A stretch of DNA of 64,000 nt. Source: Gyromitra esculenta. Taxonomy: Eukaryota; Ascomycota; Pezizomycetes; Pezizales; Discinaceae. The position numbers and the translations under genes were made by a program. Below are positions 9,575 through 23,344 of this stretch, one piece after another (the first letter of the stretch is position 1; the number at the start of each line of letters is the position of its first letter). The notes under the pieces were generated by a model. It was not told where the DNA came from and did not search any database. It saw only the letters and a list, made by a program, of their open reading frames with translations. Location of the stretch: positions 186,001 to 250,000 of the forward strand of contig JBCAML010000016.1 of the NCBI GenBank assembly GCA_038503075.1, read 5' to 3'.

Positions 9575-12500
9575 TTACATATCATCAAAACCACCACTAT
9601 CAAAACCACCTTGATGGTGTGCCCAGCTCCCAGCCGCTGGTTGGGGCGCCCATCCACTCTGCGGTAGCTTCTGCCGTCTCTCCCGTTCGAAATCTGCCCA
9701 TCTCTTCATAACAATTTTACTCGAGTCGAATTCACCCTCGTATTCGTAGCCAGCCTTCTTAACGGGCTCGCCAGATACTTTTCTAGTATCACCCCATGAG
9801 AAATCGTCGAACTTCCAAAACGCGTATGTCGGGAGAACCAAATTCCATACGGGTAATGAGAAGAGGTAGATGATCATCCAGAGAACATAAGACCAGCGGT
9901 GTGCCGTGAGAACGATTAGGACTGCAGGGAGACCGAGGATAAGTGCGAGGAGGACGAGTGGAATAACAGGAACGGGTTTGCGGACGATGGAGATAATGAC
10001 TATTTGCATGCGTTAGTTTTTATACCAAAAAAATGAAAGATGAGGAGGATGTCTCACTCAGATAGAACGTAAACGCAATAGCAGCCGGCAACACCACAGT
10101 TCCAATCAACTCGATGAACACAACAAACTGCATACTGAAGCAGAAAGTCCCGCACAAATCCCTAACGAGTACCAGTTCCATAAGATTGTGTACCGTTGAA
10201 TTAATCCATCTACGTCTCTGCGATAACAACACCTTGAACTCATCTGGTACAACAGTCTTACAGACAGCCTGGGGAACAAATATCTGTTTTCGCTTCGGGA
10301 AGGTCTTGAGCATGAGCGTCGACAAGTATCGATCTTCACCGAGGAGGAGCAAGTTCTTGGTATGCAGGGTATCAACAACGTTTTCGGAGTAATGTTCAAC
10401 GACGTCAGGGTTGGCAAGAATCGGAACCCAGTAGTTCTGACCACCCTTGGGAGTCTTGATGCGGTACATGCAAAAACATCCAGGCAAACAAGTAACACCA
10501 CCGAATACGGATTCGAAAGCCTTAGTCAGGTGATGGGAAATAAAGTACCTGCATTTCAATTAGCCGCCATACCCCCGCGCCGCCCCCCCCTCCCTAAAAG
10601 AAAGGGAAAAATGGAAACATACTCGAAAACCTGAATCATAGAAACCCAACTAGCAGTCTTATTCGCAATCTTCGTCTCTCCGCAAAGCCCCATGATATCC
10701 GGATCGTGAACCATGGCAGCAATCATATGTGTAAGCGAATCCGGGAAAACCTTGGTATCCGCATCCACCATGAGCACGATCTCGTAGTAATCCGGTGAAA
10801 TACCCGTAATCTTCCAAATGCCATTAAACATTTCGAATTCCAGTTCCGTCATACGTTCATCAAACATAACCTTCTGTAAGAACGACATGAGGATGATCTG
10901 CGAATCACGTTTACCACGATTTCCAGCCTTTCCGGTAGATTCCTCATCCGGAGTTCCGCATTTGACGACGACGAGCATGGGGACACGTTGTTGCTTTTCT
11001 GGGGCAATCTGGGAGTCATCGCCGTAGTCGTAGAAACCAGCGTAGACTTTGGCCATGTTGTGTCTCTTGGATCCAGATGCAACGGCAACGTATGAGAATG
11101 GTTCGACGGCGTCGGGGTGAACTGCGTGGTCTCTCATCATGCTTAAGATGATTTCGGGAGTAGTCTTGGTCTCGCCGTGTCCCTTGATCATACCATCACA
11201 AATAATCAACATGAGCTTGTGGCTGTTGGGGTAATCCGTAGTTGCGACAGAGTCTAAGGTTGTCCGTACACCTTGCTCGCCTTCAGAGTAACAAGTGACC
11301 AAGCAAAGAGCATGGGCAAGCGGGAAACCAAAAGGTTGATATTCTGGCGGGGGTTGCGGTACAACAGCTTCGTGAATAAAACCGGCGGGTCCGGGCCCCT
11401 CGCCCTCGGAGTAAACACTGAACCTTTCTTGACCAGATGAGTTAGGGCCCAAGAGGTTCGGGTTCGACAGAGACTCAGATATCATTCCGCTCAGGCTTCC
11501 CTTAGACCCATTCGTGCCTTGCTGATACAATTGACCTGGTGGTAATAACCGTGCGGTGGAGCTCTGGGATCCCATAGTTGTTGGAGGAGGTCTGTGGCGA
11601 CTTTGCGGTCTCTCCTGTGCGTACGGGCTGGTAAACCTACTGGTCGTGGGCAAGAAACTTCCCCTCTTAGAGGGCGTAGTAGCGTCCTTCAACTTTGGTG
11701 GGGGGCGATAAATATCATCAGACCAGTCCTCAATCTCGTTCCTTCGCTTCTTTGCGTCGTTCTTCAAATCACTCGCTCTCGTTGCTCCTAGTCTCCAACT
11801 CAAGAACCACCCAAAGAACAAAGCGAGGACAAACTTGATGAGAACGATGCTGATAATAAAGACCAATGATACGTAGAGCACCACCTTGGAAGCAATACAA
11901 CCCACAGTCTCCGTATCGATACTTCCAACTCTGATTATTTCCGTTAAACACCTTGCAAGCTTCTTCTCGGCGGGTGCTTGGAAAAGATGCGTAACATCCT
12001 TGCCTCGGAGCGAGCTATCCTTACGATACTCATCGAACTGTGACGGATACTTAACCTGACTTGTATCCAACCAAGTAAGAAGATTAAGATCCAACACACT
12101 GTTCGAGTAAACCATAAGATTCCTCGAAGAATTTTTGATATCGCCCCACGTGAAATAAACCTCTCCCGTGACTTCCAAATTATAATACGCTTCTCTCCCC
12201 ACACTACTTGTATGGCATGCATATCCCGGGTACGCCTGGTCTGAAAAATTCGCCTTTGTCGAGCCGTCCTGATTGAACACCTTACATGGGAAATAATACG
12301 CCATGCTACCCGTCGAGTCCGTAGGAATTTCTGATTTGTCTGACGGGGTGATAAGACCTTTGCATTGGCCGTTAACATTCTGGAACAAAAACGACCCATC
12401 CTTTCCACCATTCTTTTCCGGAAGATCGTATAGAACGTTGGCGCCATCCCTGATACCGGTGGCGCGCGGGTGGTGTGATCCCACGAGGTTGTACGCCCGC

Positions 12501-13333
12501 CCATGGATGATCATAAATCCACCATCGACATGATTGATCTTTAATCTAGGCGTTGGGGCGCCACAGACAGCCTCTGTGAACCCAAAGGTAAGGAAGCCAA
12601 CAAATGCGCAGATGAGCACAATGATACTGCAAAGACCCATTTTCTCCCTCCAGGCTCGTTGTTGGGCTTTTGCGGGCTTGCCGAAACATTTTAGGATTGC
12701 GTCGGGGCACCAAAATGTTACAATTGCGCAGTAGACGTTCCATAGCGATGGTGGGCGGATAGTCTCCTCCTGTTGTTTCTTCAACTTTGCTTTCTCGTCT
12801 ATTGATTGCTGGCGAGTGTGTGCTCGGGCTAGCCTTTTCGAGGTGTGCCGGCGGGGTGGGTTTCGCGCTTCATCTTCTGAATAGCGGGGATTTGAAGGTG
12901 TTGGTCTCGTCAATGATTTGAGATCCGACGAGTCTGTCGAGGCATGCGAAGCTGCCTCAGCACGGTCTTCAATGATAGGATCGTTCCCGGTTGTCGAAGG
13001 CAGCACATTCATCCCCTGTTGCTGCGCATGTTGTCGGTAATGATAGTTGGGATGGTCTCTATTTATTCTGTTTCGTTCGGGCCGAATCAAGCTTCGCTTT
13101 CGCCCAAAATCGCTCACCGGAGTTCCTGAAGGACTGTATGGTTCCCCAGAGGCGTCTACTGGAGGTTGTAGAGGAATAGATGAATGTGTCTGTCCCCGTC
13201 GTCCTGGCGAAGATTGTTGGTAATTGTTAGAGTCCGAGAAGTAGCCTGAGTTTTCGACATCATTGGTTCCTCGGCGATGAGGGGGACGTTGACGCCCAGG
13301 GGAGACGGGGTCTGGACGTTGAGGTAACGACAT
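9575..13333 (-). CDS. chs3: class IV chitin synthase (CHS3 type)
   Basis: It polymerises N-acetylglucosamine from UDP-GlcNAc into wall chitin at the plasma membrane. Three exons (13333-10623, 10548-10058, 9999-9575) join in frame to 1208 residues, the usual class IV length. Both introns (74 and 58 nt) have GT-AG ends; the first splice restores [19 protein letters not shown]. Order: a disordered basic N-terminus (about 1-190); membrane segments near 205 and 235-260; an extracytoplasmic cytochrome-b5-like region (about 260-480); another hydrophobic segment near 495-520; a linker; and the glycosyltransferase-2 core. In the core VDAD lies near 855, GEDR near 973 and the QRRRW signature at 1014-1018, followed by C-terminal membrane helices. 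All catalytic signatures seen are intact. The gene diverges from an SKT5/CHS4-type activator about 7.6 kb away. The final residues are Gly/Asp-rich ([11 protein letters not shown]). Confidence 0.95.
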
Positions 13334-13360
13334 TACACGTCGTTAGATTGGAAGAGGAAC

Positions 13361-13443
13361 CTGCAACAAAGATCATGAATTGTTAGCGACGAGGTCTTTC
13401 TTCTTCTTCCCTGGATATCTTGCATAAATATATGGATACTCAC
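13361..13443 (-). other. probable 5'-UTR intron of the chitin synthase gene
   Basis: Upstream of the chitin synthase start, on the minus strand, ACTAA is followed by GTGAGTATCC, and TTGTTGCAG precedes GTTCC 27 bases before the ATG. The implied 83-nt intron matches the size and signals of the coding introns. This is inferred from sequence only. Confidence 0.6.
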
Positions 13444-14420
13444 TTAGTCAAAGACTCAGGAATCCCTCAAAATTCCCGGTCGTAGAAACAACAAACGACA
13501 GACAACACCAATCGTTGTCGCCGTAGTCGCCGTTAATGAAGGAAATTCAAGACAGGGAGACTTCTTTCTTGTTTCAAGGAATTCAACAAATGCGACTGCA
13601 CAATATCAGAGGTACCTCTTTCCAAAAAAAAAAAAAAAGGCGAGGTCACGATGCAATAGCGAACGCAAGTAAACAAACGACCGTCAAATTCGTAAGTAGG
13701 TGGAGAGCGACAACGGCACAGCTATCGAGAGCTACGCAAGCTGGACGGGAGAGCCAAAGCAAGAGCGAGAGAGGGGGTGGGAGGAAGAATGGGCGATGAT
13801 GGCGGTAAAATTAAAAGGCAAGGACAGGGGCGCACACCGCTGGGGGGAACCTCGGGCGAGGAAACAAACAACACGGCCACGGGGTCAAACAGAACGAGAG
13901 CGAGTGAGAGCGGGTGCGAGACGAGCGAGTGAGGAGCCAGTCCAGAAGGGCGGGCGAGAGCGAGCGAGTGAACGGTGATCGAGACCGCCAACAGGTAAAC
14001 AGAGATACGTAGATAAATGCACAACACAAAAACACACGGAAACAATCGGACGAGCGAGCGAAAAGACAACAGCCCTGCCAGGTTCTTGAAGTTGGATCAC
14101 CCACCCACAGCTGGCATCAACAACTCTCCTCCCTCCCCTTCCCTGCGCTTCCATCCTGTTGGCCAGGCCCTGTCGACCGTGACCAGAAAGCGGCCTTTCT
14201 GGGGAAATGCTGGCTTCTGGATGGGGACTGGCGCCGCCTGCCATTCTCCCCATTGGCTCTTTCTCCGCCTTCGGAACGTTCCAACGAAAAAAGGGGTTGA
14301 TGCGAGATGCTGTGCCCTTATTTTTAGAGCAGTCGGCCCTGTTGCCACAGGAACCGATGACAAACTGCTCCACTAGCAGACAAGGCAAACTCCTCGCTTG
14401 GAGGTTCCATTGAAAAAGAG
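13444..14420 (-). promoter_or_regulatory. leader and promoter region of the chitin synthase gene
   Basis: This stretch holds a 15-base A run near 13.62 kb and a purine-rich tract (GAGAG/GAGCGAG repeats) at about 13.72-13.99 kb, which on the transcribed strand is a pyrimidine-rich leader or promoter block of the kind common before fungal wall genes. Overlapping short frames in several phases are by-products of this biased composition. No transcription start can be fixed. Confidence 0.4.
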
Positions 14421-17400
14421 CCGCACTAAGTACTGACTTTTCATCCTGGCCCTGGAGAACTGAAGCGCGAGTTTACCACGCGCAGCAAAGCATGGCACAA
14501 TTAAAAGCTAGAACCTATATGTACTCTGTGTAGGCGGATTACTGAACCCGATAGGGGCTCTCGTGAGACCTCCCCCTGATACAGATCTTCCATGCCAAAT
14601 TCCGGGATATTTCCCCGCAACTTAGGCTAGAACAAACTTGTAATTACAATGACAGCGGAATTCATTCCACGCCCCATCCCCCAACTCCCAACTCCCGCTG
14701 TAGAGAGCCTCAGACGGGCACAGACTTCGGAATTACATGTATCCTTGGGAGAATCGGGATCCCGAATTCTCAGGCTCCCGAGTCTGAGCCACACGGCACA
14801 TGGGACCCCGCTCAAATCACCAAATTTAAAGGAGAATTAATAAGGTTAGACTCTCGGTAATTACTCCATTCCGATCCCGGAATGCCGAGGACCCTGCATA
14901 AAGCGGTTGCGAAATTGCCGGCGACCAAAGCATTCCTCAAGGTCGAATGAATCTGGAAGGAGGTTGGGGATCTGGAGTGGTCAAGCGCGATATCGCGTTG
15001 GCCCCAGCGCTGCGAGTCATGTATCGTGATGCTGGGAGGTCAATAATGAGGAAAATACTCGTCCTATATCCATTCTGACAACCGAAACAGAAACCCTAGT
15101 CCTTTTGCTGTTTGGGGGCCAAATATCCATAGTAAGCTAGTCTCGCGGGCTCTAAACCTTAAATCTCGACCGAATGGCCGCTATCTTCGCTAAGCTTTGA
15201 AACTTCGTTAGAGCGCTAGTTGGCCAAAGCTCAACCTCACTTCAACGTCCTCCTTTAACGCTGGTTCATTTGCCCACTCTTTCATCATTCATTCTACTTC
15301 CCTCGTAAGTTTACTCATTATTGCTACGGCTTTTGCCTGCACATTCAATGTTTAGACCATAAGTTAGACATAATTACTACTTACAGAGACTAAACCGGGT
15401 AAACATTTGATCTCATTCGTACACATTCCACAGCCAATTATTCGTCAATGTTGCAACGTAATTGCTGGCGATAGCTCACGCCGTACCACTCGAAAATGAT
15501 TAAACGAAACTACTACTTCGATCCACTTACGCATTCTTGTGAATTTTAAGTCTACCGAGAATACTCAGAGGAGTATTGTAATACTGTTGACAAAATCATT
15601 ACCCTTGATCTCACTAAGTAGTGCTCTTGGTGCTGACAGATAGCTGATATAAAAAAAACGTACTCCAGCATGGCTCATAAGGGATAATAACAAATCGATC
15701 AAGATCGTTAAACTCCGTTAGTGCAAGATGTAAGCTTGAAGAGTAACATGTTGGGGCTGTCACAGAGCCCTCTCGCCAAGTAACGGTATATTTCAAACCT
15801 ACTGGATGCCGCCTAGTTAATCAATTTATATTCAATAGGGAGCGAATCCTTACTACGAGAGTAGCTCATTACCGAACTCTATCCCCTTCCAACGTCGGTC
15901 TACATTGGTTAGCGAGTAATAATATAGCAACTTTACTGCATAGAGCCCGAAAGCGAATACTGCTCAATCATATGGGCTTTTTATTACTAAGGGGCCTCAA
16001 TCCTCAAAATGGATAAAATTCTATAGACTGGGCACTCAGAGACATCTAAGTGAGATAATCAATAAGCATATTATGATGTCCGCTAATGATGGGTATACAG
16101 AGAGACATCAACGTAAACCAAAATGATCTTAGCACCAAGAGAACTAAATGGACTTTATATTAAGAGCCCTCGAGCAAGACTTTCACCGTCGAACCACGAA
16201 CATGCCAAAGTTATTAGAGTCACACCGTTAATGTTCTTTGTCCGCGAGACTCGCAGTATCGATCATAAATTCCATTTATACCAGGCAACTGCAGGAGAGT
16301 TTGGGAAGCTAAAATTAAACATCTGATGCTGAAGGCACCATTCTACATTTTTTTAGGAAGCTAGTTACGGTCCGGTCACCTGTCTATTCGGTCTGCTCTT
16401 AGACCTGCCTTTTTCTCTATGTAGTCAACATATTTAACCTTTAGCATGCCCTCGCTTCTAATAACAGTGTTTTACTTACAAATTGATTAGAGTGGAAAGT
16501 CTTAGGATAATGAAGGTGGTACTTGGTCGTAATATTTTGGCTAATTGATCCTAACCATTTTATAAAGATGGTGCAGAGAGCGAACATTGTTCCGAATAGA
16601 AAAGCCAGAAAGCTAGAAAATAAAGTTATTGTTATCTGCTGTTATAAACATTCGGCTAACTAATAACTACAGGGGAGAACCTAAAGAACATCACTGCTAT
16701 TAATACCAGGCATAATCAAGACGAAAACACTGAAAATGGGGATGATTCGGCAGCTCTACAAAGCTTGGTTCGCGCAACTCTTTCTAAATCAGTTTATATC
16801 TCTCAAAAACTCTAAGGCTCTACCCACTAAGAATACATAGTTACTTATATGCAAACTTAACACGTCAGGTTTTCTATCAACGTTGGTGGGAAATCACTAT
16901 TACTGTGTCGCAGACCATGATCTGGCACGAAAGTCTCATCAAACCATCGGATGTCACTCATCTCGCGAAACCAGCTTCTACGTAATTTTAGTTTGTCGCT
17001 ATTAAAATCATATTAAAATCAGGATAAAAAACGTAATTAGAAGATGGTAAGTCAGAAGATGGTATTCTAAAGATATACGCTGACGCATAATTACATGACT
17101 TTTACGTGCTAGTGCTGACATGGCAATGATAGTCGTTTAAAATCCGGCGATATTTTCCAACCGAGATACCAAAGATACATCATTGGATGATCAAAAGGAG
17201 CTTAGAATAGTCAAATAGCACTATTTCTGATTCCTACTTTTCACTCATCCCATCATTCGTGCTCGCGTGTTTCCGCGCCACTCTGGTACAGCTATTTAAC
17301 CGTATTCGTCATCGATCTAACTTAACGACGAGGAGCAACGGGGTTTCTCCACCAATTAAACTAGTGCTATAAAATATATGATTTTGGTGACGGAGGGATA

Positions 17401-20400
17401 ATAGATACGGTGAATAAATCACGTGATTCGATGAAACCCTAGCCCTACATCTTACTACCTGGCTGTGACTGGCAAGAAGTTTGGTTGAAACATGCAAGTT
17501 CTCCCATTAAGATCTTAACGCAACAGAAACCCCTGTTGGATTGCTAAACAATAGCCAATATTGAGACAGTAATAATGACTGATAAACGCCACAGGATAGG
17601 AGACCTGAGACCTGAGACATTTTACTAGGGAAGACAACACCTGGAAATAACCAACACAGGAAACGCCTTTCTCGTCCACAAAAAGGGGTTTGAATTGAGT
17701 TGGGAAGCTTTGCTTGTGTTCCTGTGTCAAGAATATTTTGAGGTTCCTCCAAGCCACGTGTAACAATAGAAGCATCTCTGTGGTACCTGATACGGCAATT
17801 CCTAGACTGACCGGAATACAGGCTAATAGGTATCTGTATATAGTTGAGAAGCACATTCTGCAGGTAAGCTTGGTGCTGTAAGGCAGTACCGTCATAACAT
17901 TACCCTTTAAGATATCTAATACGTAGTGACAAGCCTATGGAAGCTTGGGGAAGATCGCTCGGGAGCTAGAGGATGCGAGAAAGCACAGGCGTCATTAGCT
18001 CTTCGATGCAATTCTTTCAAAAGGATACCTGTAGCTAGAGTAGGTTTCTGCTGCTGGAATTGATCCATCGAAGTCGAAAGAAGGTTGCCGGAGACGCGAG
18101 ATTTGCAGATCAGGAGGGTGACGAGCACAGGCGTTTCTCATTTTTACTTTTGCGATCTCGGCGTATTTTTCTGCCCTGGTCTAATTGTGCTCACGGAGAA
18201 GGAAAAAAAAGAAAAAAGAAAATTGAATTCATTTCTAAAAGACAACTTTGGTGGAAGTTTCACGAGAATTTTAAGAATTTGATTATCCACTGCATGTACG
18301 CGCGTCGACGTCTACCAGGTTCTTGAACACTGGACGCGTATGTTACCACACATTTCGTCGTTTTTTGAGATCCGTGATCAGATCCGACGGCACACGTCGT
18401 TTTTTCTGGGGGGTGTTATTTTTTACTGCGGCCTTTCTCCCTGGCGTTTGGATGGATCATATTCGACCATGGACCATCAGGCTGTGTATGTATTTTTTTG
18501 GATTTCCGAGTCGGCTGAATAGAGGACAAGGCAGAGAATGGATTGACTACCCGTAAGGTACATCTTTGGTTTCACAGACGCATAGTATCAAACTTTTTGC
18601 ACTTGCGGCTGGTTGGCTGGTTGACTGTGCCTCAGCTTCGTGAAAACTTGAGAAATTGAGACTTAGACCGTGTAGACTGGTAGTGAGGTTGCTTTATCAA
18701 GTCTAGAGTCAATTACTAGGTCAATCGCTTGTCTGAGAGCGGGTTCTCTTGCGAGAGGGCACGAGGTTCCGAATGGCCGACCGAGGCCCAATTGCCCAAG
18801 CTTTTAGTTGTGACGACTAGCGGCAATAACAGGTACATCAGGGAAAAGAGAGACGTCGTAGACCACAGTGTCAATGCCCGCATTCTATAGCCATTGAAAC
18901 AGCAAAACGAGATTTGACAGCTTGCGACCTTTGTGGGCTGCTTCTACTGCAAAGCCGACCCCACTTTTATGTCGTCGAACCCTTCTGGCGGGTTGTATGA
19001 AATGCCACCTTTCCTTTTTGGTGGGTTTTCATCCCCTGTTGCCCCGCGGTTACCAGAGTCTCCGAGCTGCAAGCTCTCCACTTCCTTCCTAAAATAGATC
19101 TTCACTGGCGCAATTCAGGAGACTCAAGATGAATCCTTGGTTTCGCAGATTTCTGTGCCTACAGACACTCTGGATCCTGAGAGAGAGAAGAGAAGCACCA
19201 AAGTTTGATATGGCTGTCCCACCTTCTTCATAACCATCAACATTTCAATCTTGGTAGACGAAGAAGATGGGTTATCTATTGGGGTTGGAGCGGATCCTAA
19301 CCCGGATACCCCTTCTCTTGTGCTTTTCTCTAGAGGGCTGTTGTCACGGTTCCGCAATCAGTTAGGTAAGAAAAGAGAGCAGCTCAGGCTACATGTACCC
19401 AGAACACCGCCGCCCATCCCCATTTCAACTTTGCTCAAAGGCTCAGAATGTTCTCCTGAAACGCCAACGGAGGGAAGGAAAAAAAAGACATGGGATTTCC
19501 CCCGCGCGCTAGTGATTCTATATTCTCATGCGCAACCCGCTGAAACTGACGTTGGTCGTTGTTTCTTGGCTAGGCCAAATCCCCCAGGAAGAAGCCGAAT
19601 GGGGTGAAAACTGGAGGAAAAAGGAAACCATCTGACCTACTTTTGCAGTCTGTTTTCGCTGCTCCCCGGTCTGTGCGGTCTGTAAGGACCCTGGATCATC
19701 GTGTCCTCCACTTCTTCCTCCATCGTAGTCTCGCCACCTTCGTTCTGATGCTCTTGCTTCAAATCCCCCTTCTCTCGGGATAGTAACGAGCGGATCCGAA
19801 GGGAAGTCGTGATTCTTGTTCGTGTCGCCATTCGTTTCTCATACTCTTTCAGTCACTTTCGCTCTGTGCAAGATCTCCTGCTGTCATCTTCGGCTACTTG
19901 CTTGCTTGTTGCAATCCGGTTTTGCGATTTACGATTTCAAGCATCTTCCCGTTTATTGCTTTTTCTATTTTACCTACTCCCTGCTGTATTTCTTTATTCA
20001 GCTACACAAAACCCGAGACCAGGGGACTTGGAGTCAATCCAGCCTATTTTTCGATTCACGATCCATTTGGCTTTTGGCTTTGGAGGATTATTTGCTACAC
20101 AACAGCCAGCCCTGTGTAGCATAACTTGCGCCCAGTCCCACAATCGGAGTTAAAGGTGTTCAGAGGACAGTGCTCACTCCAACCGCATTGAACTTTCAGT
20201 GCTCTTTTCTGTCTCCTGCACACCCTGTCTTCTCCAGCCAATAGCTTGGGTTCTCGAAGAGTAAGGCCTTTTTTGATTCTTGCTACAGCCTCGTTTCTCT
20301 ACGGATCCCCATATAGTCGCTCGCTTCCGTTTTGTTTTCTCCAGTTTACGCTTTTTGGTGAACTCGTTAGACGTGGGAACGGATACTCCCCAAACCGCTC

Positions 20401-20940
20401 GTCTTGTTGATGGTAGTTAGTTAAATTACCTGGTGACGGTGACCCTTGAAAGGTTGCTTCTCATGCACCCTAAAAACTGAACCGCAGGATGAAAGCTGAC
20501 TAGTTTTGATTCCCCAGGTTCCTTCGTTCTAGAAAAGATACCTCTACTACCTCTTGCAGGTTTCAGTAGCCGTGCATTAAGCAACCGTTAATCAAGGAGT
20601 TACGATAGACCAATTACCGTACTGGTTAGAGCTGAGGCTAGGGAATTTTTACTGGCTCCCAGGTTGCATAGATTCCCGAAGAATTGGTACTGTAGCTGTG
20701 TTTCGGACACCTGGGTTCCCCGGACAGCTGAGACACGGGAGAGCCGAAATTTCGCGGTTATTAGAAAATTCGGTAGAAGGGATTTTGAGGAGAGTTTCTG
20801 CACTGGAAGCTTCTTTACATTCATAGGGTCGAAACATTTGTTTGGCCTATAAATTTTGAAGTTAAGTTTCCGGAATAGAGTCCTTTTCAGGTGGTCGTTC
20901 ACGGAAAATATCAAGATCAGCAATTGGGACGACATCAATA
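14421..20940. other. long gene-poor region between chitin synthase and its activator
   Basis: About 6.5 kb without a convincing gene. From about 15 to 18 kb the DNA is AT-rich, with dense stops in all frames and no recognisable transposon protein, consistent with decayed repeats. From about 18 kb on it is richer in pyrimidines and merges into the long leader or promoter of the SKT5-type gene, with CT-rich blocks at about 19.8-20.35 kb. Frames at 17507-17895 and 19251-19607 overlap other frames and resemble no family. Confidence 0.45.
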
Positions 20941-23344
20941 ATGATGGAAACAGTATCTCGTGGTGGTAACTATTCAGCACCAATGCCTGCGTCTCCAGTG
21001 TCATCGCGAAACTCAATGTCTTCCGTACATCACAAGTCCCTTTCCCCAACGTCACCCGTATATGCGGACCACCAGGGCTTTCCGATGAAGGGTGACTACG
21101 GGGATGAAGATACGCAGCAGAACCCTTACCCCTCGCCTGAGCATGCCCGACCCAACTGGACGACGCAAGGGTCCGCCCAGCAGTATCAACAGAGACTTCC
21201 CACTTTCAACGGACGTGTACAATCTGTACAATCTCTTGACTCCCGCGACCTCCAAACACCATCACCCGACCTTGCACTTGAGCTAGATGCCCGTAGGCAG
21301 AGTGATCCTCCCATACAAGCTCCCCTCGCCTCCCCCGTTTTTCGATCACAAACAACACACCAAGCTGGCCCCATGCCGCAACCACAGAGAGCCATAATAT
21401 CTTCGGGGGAGAGCCCTCGTTCATCAAAGAGTTCATCATACTATGAAGGCCAGCTTCCTGGCCATGAGTCTCCGATAAGCCAGGTTTCACTAGGTGAAGA
21501 ACGGGTAGAATTATATCCGCAGCTTCAATATCAGCATCAGAGATTGCCGGAAAGCGGTAATAGCTACCAGGAATCGAATGGTGGCCCTCTTGGCAGTAAT
21601 AACTACCCAGAAAGAAATAACAGTGTCCCTGTTGGGGATAATTATCGAGAACGAAACGACAGTGGTCCACTTGCCAATAACAACTATCAAGAGCGAAATG
21701 GTAGTGTTCCTCTTCTCGGTAAAAATTATCGAGATCGAAATGGCAGCGGTGGTCTTCTTGTTGCGAATGGAGCACCTCAGTATAGGAGAAGAAATTCCGA
21801 GTCACCGAACTCAGCTAGCCAGAGTGGGGGACATTTGGCGGCCCCAGGGCAATATCTTACCGTGGCAAGACCTTCGTCGATGTACTCAACTTTGTCAGCA
21901 GATGGCCGAATGAGATCTCCAGGATCCCCACATCAACGAGCCGTCAGCGCACACTCTTATGATAGCCGTTTATCGTCATATACGGACCTAACGCAACCTG
22001 CACATAACCAAGCGCTGCCCCCCGTAGCTTCTTTCGACAATTCTCATTTGAGGGAGCAAGTTGGTATAAATGCTTCGTTGCTTACCAACAAACAGACTCT
22101 GGAAATGTATAGGACGAACGCAAAGAAATCGCAGGATCCAAGATTACAGTACGAGTTGGCTGTGTTTATGATACAAGCTGCGCAGCTGCAGGACGGTCCT
22201 TCCGCTTCCCCAAGAGGTTCAGGAGGAGCAAGAGACCTGGAAAGCCCCTACGTAGATAACGCACCCCCAAGTGCTTCGAGAAACGAACTCTTGCGTGAGG
22301 CTCGATCAATCTTGGAACGACTATCTAGCAAGATGGCACAAGCTCAGTATTATCTAGCAGATGCATATGCCTCTGGGCTCTTTAGCAAAGGGAAGGAAGA
22401 AAATGAGAGGGCATTTCCCCTATTTGTTGCTGCGTCAAAGCACGGACATGCCGAAGCTGGATACCGCGCGGCGCTTTGCTACGAGTTTGGCTGGGGTTGT
22501 CGAAAAGATCCGGCGAAGGCTGTCCAGTTCTATCGGCAATCAGCAAGCAAGAACCACCCAGGTGCAATGACACGGCTCGGCATGGCGTGTCTTCGCTCCG
22601 ACCTCGGACTTCAGGGACGGTACAAAGAGGGTGTGAAATGGCTCAAACGTGCCACAGATGTTGCAGATGCTCAATATCCAACTGCGCCATACGAGCTTGC
22701 GTGCATGCATGAGACGGGGTTCGGCGATGATGTTTTCCAGGACCCAAGTTATGCCGCACAACTGTTCACACAAGCTGCTGAGCTCGGTCATGCAGACGCA
22801 TATTATCGAATGGGTGATGCGTATGAACACGGGAAGCTTAACTGTCCCCGGGATGCGGCGTTGAGTGTGCATTTCTATACCGGAGCCGCGCAGAGAGGAC
22901 ATGCGATGGGTATGATGGCGCTTTGTGCATGGTATCTTGTTGGCGCTGAACCGGTGTTAGAGAAAAATGAGGATGAGGCTTATCAATGGGCATTGAAGGC
23001 ATCTGAGTCTGGTATGCTTTTTTTTAGTTCAATTTTAAACATTTAGATGATAAAACTAACCGACGTTTGCTTGTATAGGGCTTCCTAAAGCGGAATACGC
23101 CGTTGGATATTTCACTGAGATGGGGATTGGTTGCCGCAGAGACCCGTTAGAGGCGAATGTTTGGTATGTTAAGGCAGCTGAGCACGGCGACCAACGTGCC
23201 GTTGCAAGGTTGAAAGTTATTCACGAGGCGGCTTCTGGACCATCACCGGCAAAGAAGAGTAAAAAGAAGGAGAAGGATAAGGATAAGCCGAGAGTGCTTG
23301 AGAAAAGGCAGCCTGGTGATGAAAAAGAATGCATAATCATGTGA
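20941..23344 (+). CDS. skt5: chitin synthase activator, SKT5/CHS4 type, with Sel1 repeats and CaaX box
   Basis: Skt5/Chs4 activates and positions CHS3-type chitin synthase at growth and septum sites. Two exons (20941-23011 and 23079-23344) flank a 67-nt intron with CTAAC branch site and join as ASESG-LPKAEYAVGYF, giving 778 residues. Residues 1-400 are low-complexity, rich in Ser, Pro, Gln and Asn, and include five imperfect ~18-residue repeats (about 206-285) of the type NNYxERNxSVPL. Residues about 464-741 contain a tandem array of Sel1/TPR-like repeats, for example AEAGYRAALCYEFGWGCRKD and ADAYYRMGDAYEHGKLNCPR. A lysine-rich tail (KKSKKKEKDKDK) precedes a terminal CIIM, a CaaX box like the CVIM of yeast Chs4 that is farnesylated. 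Membrane attachment through that Cys is therefore expected. ATG codons at 20941 and 20944 are both possible starts. Confidence 0.93.

Noticed and set aside
13700..14413. Many overlapping frames upstream of chitin synthase
   Set aside because: They arise from the purine-rich low-complexity tract; no frame is preferred and splice signals support a leader instead.
17507..17895. Two overlapping minus-strand frames of 115 and 126 codons
   Set aside because: Both frames are open over the same DNA; neither resembles a known protein, and the Leu/Cys-rich composition is typical of chance frames.
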